From positions 1 through 10,586 of the forward strand of contig JAIRLL010000078.1 of NCBI GenBank assembly GCA_031259505.1: a stretch of DNA of 10,586 nt, in the 5' to 3' direction. The position numbers were made by a program, and so were the translations under genes. Numbering within the stretch: position 1 is the first letter of the stretch; every line of letters begins with the position of its first letter. Origin of the DNA: Tannerella sp. Lineage in GTDB: Bacteria > Bacteroidota > Bacteroidia > Bacteroidales > Tannerellaceae. This document shows positions 8,086 to 10,586 of this stretch, one piece after another. The notes below the pieces were generated by a model. It saw only the letters and a list, made by a program, of their open reading frames with translations, did no database searches and was not told where the DNA came from.

Positions 8086-8610
8086 ATGACTATGAAACGG
8101 AAAAGTATTTTATTGATTGGAATGATGTTGAGTATATCCATTGCGTCGATGGCACAGAAATTCGCCCTCATCGACATGGAATACATATTGAAAAACATCC
8201 CGGCATACGAGATGACCAACGAGCAGTTGTCGCAAATGTCGAAGAGATGGCAAGGCGAAGTGGAAGCCCTACAGCAGGAAGCGCAGAATATGTACAAAAG
8301 CTATCAGAGCGAACTGGTATTCCTTTCGGCTGAAATGAGAGCCAAACGCGAAGAAGAAGTCGTAAAGAAAGAGCAGGAAGCGCAGGAACTGAAACGGAAA
8401 TACTTCGGAGCCGAAGGCGAACTGTATCAGAAACGGACCAGTCTGATGAAACCCATTCATGACGAAATCTACGAGGCGGTGAAAGAGATCGCCGAAGAAA
8501 AAGGCTATCAGGTGGTTCTTGACCGTCCGTCGGCCATGAGCATCATTTTCGCATCTCCCAAAATTGACATCAGCAATGAAGTGCTGATAAAGTTAGGATA
8601 TTCGAAATAA
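8086..8610 (+). CDS. OmpH/Skp family periplasmic chaperone (first copy)
   Basis: 174 residues from 8086; a second ATG at 8092 gives MKRKSIL and cannot be told apart from the first by sequence alone. The signal peptide has a KRK n-region, a hydrophobic core and probable cleavage after SMAQ. The mature chain starts with the family's first strand (KFALIDMEYIL). A long charged coiled-coil follows (about residues 45-125, rich in Glu/Lys/Gln), and the chain closes with the returning strand segment GYQVVLDRPSAMSIIFASPKID split over 141-161. This is the Skp layout: a small beta head and helical tentacles that hold unfolded outer-membrane proteins in the periplasm. Its position right after bamA supports that role. 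A second family member follows after 56 bp. Confident at family level; which client it serves is unknown. Confidence 0.9.
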   Translation: MTMKRKSILLIGMMLSISIASMAQKFALIDMEYILKNIPAYEMTNEQLSQMSKRWQGEVEALQQEAQNMYKSYQSELVFLSAEMRAKREEEVVKKEQEAQELKRKYFGAEGELYQKRTSLMKPIHDEIYEAVKEIAEEKGYQVVLDRPSAMSIIFASPKIDISNEVLIKLGYSK

Positions 8611-8615
8611 TTGCG

Positions 8616-8623
8616 TACATTTG
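8616..8623 (+). promoter_or_regulatory. Bacteroidota -7 box before the second ompH
   Basis: TACATTTG matches TAnnTTTG and begins five bases after the stop of the first ompH, 43 nt before the ATG at 8667. No good -33 TTG is evident. It suggests independent or boosted expression of the second chaperone. Confidence 0.45.
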
Positions 8624-8666
8624 CGTGCTGATTTGAAATATTAACAAAACAATAAATGATAGAAAA

Positions 8667-9164
8667 ATGAAAAAAATTGTAGTTTTAAGTTTGATGCTTC
8701 TTCCGTTGACGCTTTTTGCTCAGGAAGTTAAAATCGCGATTGTGAATACGAACGAGATTATCTCCCAGATGCCGGAAGTGGCCGACATGCAAAAACAACT
8801 GGCAGACCTGAATGCGCAGTACGAAAAGGAACTAAAGGTAATGGAAGACGAATATACGAAAAAATATTCCGAATACATTGCGCAGCAGGATTCTTTGACC
8901 GAAAATATCAAACTGAGAAGGCAACAGGACATTCAGGAGTTGCAAACGCGTTTCCAGAATTATATTCCCATAGCCCAACAGGATATGGAAAAGAAACAGA
9001 GCGAGCTTTTTGCGCCGATTCAAGAGAAACTGGAGAAGGCCATCAAAGCGGTTGGCGACGAAAAGGGGTATACATACATCCTTAATCCGCAAGTATTGCT
9101 CTACAAGAGCGACAATGCCATCGACGCCACTGCGTTTGTGAAGGAAAAATTAGGCATAAGGTAA
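8667..9164 (+). CDS. OmpH/Skp family periplasmic chaperone (second copy)
   Basis: 165 residues. The signal peptide is MKKIVVLSLMLLPLTLFAQ. The first strand of the mature chain is VKIAIVNTNEII, followed by a long heptad-like coiled-coil (about residues 40-125, many Gln/Glu/Lys) and the closing segment GDEKGYTYILNPQ with YKSDNAIDAT and KEKLGIR at the end. It has the same layout as the upstream gene, but the two differ clearly in sequence, so this is an old duplication rather than a recent one. The tail (IDATAFVKEKLGI) matches the usual OmpH C-terminus better than that of the first copy. The gene ends just before a strong terminator and so probably closes the transcription unit that includes bamA. 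Confidence 0.92.
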   Translation: MKKIVVLSLMLLPLTLFAQEVKIAIVNTNEIISQMPEVADMQKQLADLNAQYEKELKVMEDEYTKKYSEYIAQQDSLTENIKLRRQQDIQELQTRFQNYIPIAQQDMEKKQSELFAPIQEKLEKAIKAVGDEKGYTYILNPQVLLYKSDNAIDATAFVKEKLGIR

Positions 9165-9189
9165 AAAAAATCCGGCCTTGAGCAAGTGT

Positions 9190-9235
9190 GGAAATGTGAG
9201 GATGCGAAAATTCGTATCCTCACATTTCCGTTTTT
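9190..9235 (+). terminator. Rho-independent terminator after the ompH pair
   Basis: The left arm 9190-9208 pairs with the right arm 9211-9229 (GGAAATGTGAGGAT against ATCCTCACATTTCC, then a G-T wobble and CGAA/TTCG). This gives a stem of up to 19 bp with a tiny AA turn, or a more realistic loop if the inner pairs open. TTTTT follows at 9231-9235. The position, 25 bp after the second ompH stop and before murI, suits a terminator. The length and near-perfect symmetry could also mark a dispersed palindromic repeat. Confidence 0.8.
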
Positions 9236-9277
9236 CCCAATCTGCATACATTTCCTCATTTGCTGATTTCCAAATTA

Positions 9278-10099
9278 ATGACCTCCCCCATCGGCATATT
9301 TGATTCCGGATACGGCGGCCTGACCATCTTCGAGAAGATACGCGAACAACTGCCCGCATACGATTATCTCTATCTGGGAGATAACGCGCGTGCTCCATAC
9401 GGCGCCAGGTCTTTTGAGACAGTTTACAGGTTTACGCGCGAAGCCGTCCGCTGTCTGTTCGCCAGAGGATGCCCTTTGGTTATTCTGGCATGTAACACGG
9501 CTTCGGCCAAAGCTTTGCGCAACATACAACAGCGCGACCTGCCGCAAATTGACCCTTCGCGGCGCGTCCTGGGCGTCGTCCGTCCGACGGTCGAGGTCGT
9601 CGACGAGTTGAGCCGAACCAAACACGTCGGCGTGCTGGGTACCACAGGAACCGTTGCTTCACAATCGTATACGCTTGAGATAGCCAAACTGTTCCCGCAC
9701 ATCACCGTCAGCAGCGAAGCCTGTCCGATGTGGGTGCCGCTTGTCGAAAACAGGGAATATGCCTCGCCTGGCGCCGATTATTTTGTGGGGCAACACGTCC
9801 GCCGTCTGCTGGAACAGGATCCGCTGATAGACGTCGTTATTTTGGGATGCACACATTATCCGCTGCTGATAGACAAGATACGCCGTTTCCTGCCCAAAAG
9901 TGTCACCGTCTTTCCGCAGGGTGCGCAAGTGGCGGCAAGCCTGAAAGACTATTTGCACCGCCATCCCGAAATGGACGGCCGGCTGACGAAAAACGGTTCC
10001 AACTGTTTCCTGACGACAGAGGCCGCCTCTGTCTTTGCCGACGCAGCCTGCATCTTCCTGAACAGGACTGTCGATGTGGAACAGGTCGTAATCAGTTGA
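9278..10099 (+). CDS. murI: Glutamate racemase MurI
   Basis: 273 residues. MurI interconverts L- and D-glutamate without a cofactor, using two cysteines, and supplies D-Glu for the peptidoglycan stem peptide. It is cytoplasmic. Motifs: GIFDSGYGGL (6-15, with the proton-shuttling D9), YLGDNARAPYG (32-42), ILACNTASA (69-77, catalytic C72), EACPMWVPLVE (147-157) and ILGCTHYPLL (188-197, catalytic C191 followed by H193). The length is normal. The frame is open back to a TTG at 9260, but the ATG at 9278 sits directly before the first strand and is preferred. It is separated from the ompH genes by a terminator. A TACATTTC sequence at 9246-9253 is one base off the -7 consensus and could be its promoter. 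No good terminator follows. Confidence 0.97.
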   Translation: MTSPIGIFDSGYGGLTIFEKIREQLPAYDYLYLGDNARAPYGARSFETVYRFTREAVRCLFARGCPLVILACNTASAKALRNIQQRDLPQIDPSRRVLGVVRPTVEVVDELSRTKHVGVLGTTGTVASQSYTLEIAKLFPHITVSSEACPMWVPLVENREYASPGADYFVGQHVRRLLEQDPLIDVVILGCTHYPLLIDKIRRFLPKSVTVFPQGAQVAASLKDYLHRHPEMDGRLTKNGSNCFLTTEAASVFADAACIFLNRTVDVEQVVIS

Positions 10100-10539
10100 T
10101 AAACGTTATTTTTTGCCATCCGAATCCTGAAATTTGAATTGCCGACAACAACGGTATCTCCGTCGAGTTGTTCGATTACGCCGTTCATTCGACGAAAGCG
10201 CGTACCAGTTCAGGACGGGCGCGTCTGTTGTCTTTGGAAATGTGCTGTCCGGACAGATGTGCGTTAATTTCTCTTTCGTAAAGAGTGATTAATATTAAAG
10301 TTTCTATCCGAGTGATTATTTTTGTCGTTTTGTTTGGAAAAGTTTTTAGAAAGCATGTATCTTTGCGTCCGTTATATTCGATACATTAATTAATATAAAA
10401 AAGACAGTGGGAAAAAGCGTTTTTTTATCGGAAACAAACAAAAGAAAAAGAGACATAAGAAAGTTAGATTTTTTGGCTCTATAACGAATAAGGTGGGTAA
10501 TCGAATTTGAGTTTAGCGGCAATGAAATAAATCATATTG
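10100..10539. other. Gene-poor region between murI and the last gene, with broken coding-like sequence
   Basis: No intact gene is convincing here. The left half (10100-10290) is less AT-rich than the other gaps. On the minus strand it carries a stretch without a start codon that ends at a TGA (10187-10185), with a coding-like tail (EREINAHLSGQHISKDNRR, then ARPELVRAFVE), and a second frame starting at the overlapping ATG 10188 (MNGVIEQLDGDTVVVGNSNF). This could be a gene remnant. Small palindromes are CTGTCCGGACAG (10245-10256) and a CTCTTT/AAAGAG hairpin with a 3-nt loop (10271-10285). The right half is AT-rich, with a promoter at 10333-10365 and a leader of roughly 170 nt before the next start. 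Confidence 0.5.
10333..10365 (+). promoter_or_regulatory. Full Bacteroidota promoter for the gene at the right edge
   Basis: TTTG at 10333-10336 and TATCTTTG at 10358-10365 are separated by 21 bp. This is the only site in the window where both the -33 TTTG and the -7 TAnnTTTG match well. Transcription would start a few bases downstream and give a leader of roughly 170 nt before the ATG at 10540. The leader is AT-rich, with purine-rich runs (10431-10460) and an A5-GCG-T7 segment (10412-10426) that is too AT-only to be a firm terminator. Confidence 0.65.
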
Positions 10540-10586
10540 ATGAAATTTCGAGTATTCCGGTATCCTCTTGCTCTTCTTTTAGCGAG
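10540..10586 (+). CDS. Start of an unidentified gene with a signal-peptide-like N-terminus (cut by the window edge)
   Basis: The ATG at 10540 opens a frame of 15 complete codons reading MKFRVFRYPLALLLA that continues past the window end. A TAA at 10528-10530 closes this frame upstream, so the start is well bounded. A basic n-region (K2, R4, R7) followed by LALLLA looks like a Sec signal peptide, which suggests an exported or outer-membrane product. It follows a good promoter and a long leader. The family cannot be recognised from so little sequence. Confidence 0.55.
   Translation, partial: MKFRVFRYPLALLLA

Noticed and set aside
9949..10188. Minus-strand 79-codon frame starting MNGVIEQLDG
   Set aside because: Most of it is antisense to the murI C-terminus. 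Only the part outside murI looks protein-like, so I report it as a possible remnant rather than a gene.
10264..10356. Minus-strand 30-codon Asn/Lys-rich frame (MLSKNFSKQNDKNN...)
   Set aside because: It overlaps the promoter boxes of the opposite strand, its composition is simply that of AT-rich DNA, and no promoter or start signal supports it.
10412..10426. A5-GCG-T7 segment as a terminator
   Set aside because: The stem would be A-T pairs only and unstable, and it lies in the leader of the next gene, downstream of that gene's promoter.
1..10586. CRISPR array, tRNA/rRNA, insertion sequence or prophage
   Set aside because: No spaced direct repeats, cloverleaf-like tRNA sequence, rRNA sequence, transposase, integrase or phage protein is visible. 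Gene order is that of conserved chromosome.

Overview
The window looks like a chromosomal housekeeping segment from a member of the Bacteroidota, most likely the order Bacteroidales. Three observations support this. The protein families and their order (recX-prmC divergent from ribD, then a DUF6242-type lipoprotein, a DUF6089/PorG-type barrel, uppS, bamA, two ompH/skp genes and murI) match an arrangement I know from Bacteroides/Porphyromonas relatives. The promoter-like boxes have the Bacteroidota form TAnnTTTG. Classical Shine-Dalgarno sequences are largely absent ahead of the start codons. Genus assignment is not possible by eye.

Layout. On the minus strand, prmC (class I release factor glutamine methyltransferase) is followed by recX, which runs off the left edge; the two overlap by ATGA. 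Only 37 bp away, ribD (riboflavin deaminase/reductase) starts on the plus strand. Everything after that is on the plus strand. A putative outer-membrane lipoprotein with Asp-box-like propeller repeats comes first, then a PorG-like beta-barrel, uppS (undecaprenyl diphosphate synthase), bamA (outer-membrane protein insertase), two OmpH/Skp periplasmic chaperones, a strong intrinsic terminator and murI (glutamate racemase). A gene-poor stretch of about 440 bp follows. It holds a good promoter and a long leader for one more gene, of which only the first 15 codons (a signal-peptide-like start) are inside the window.

How the genes work together. From the PorG-like gene to murI the theme is building the envelope. 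UppS supplies the lipid carrier for peptidoglycan and surface polysaccharide. MurI supplies D-glutamate for peptidoglycan. BamA and the OmpH/Skp pair insert and escort outer-membrane proteins. The PorG-like barrel belongs to a family whose Porphyromonas member is part of the type IX secretion system. prmC, recX and ribD are unrelated housekeeping functions.

I did not find a new defence, mobile or RNA system. Worth a second look are an in-frame Gly/Tyr tandem repeat in BamA, an apparent insertion in PrmC, a near-perfect 40-nt hairpin before murI, and the coding-like but broken sequence plus long leader at the right end.
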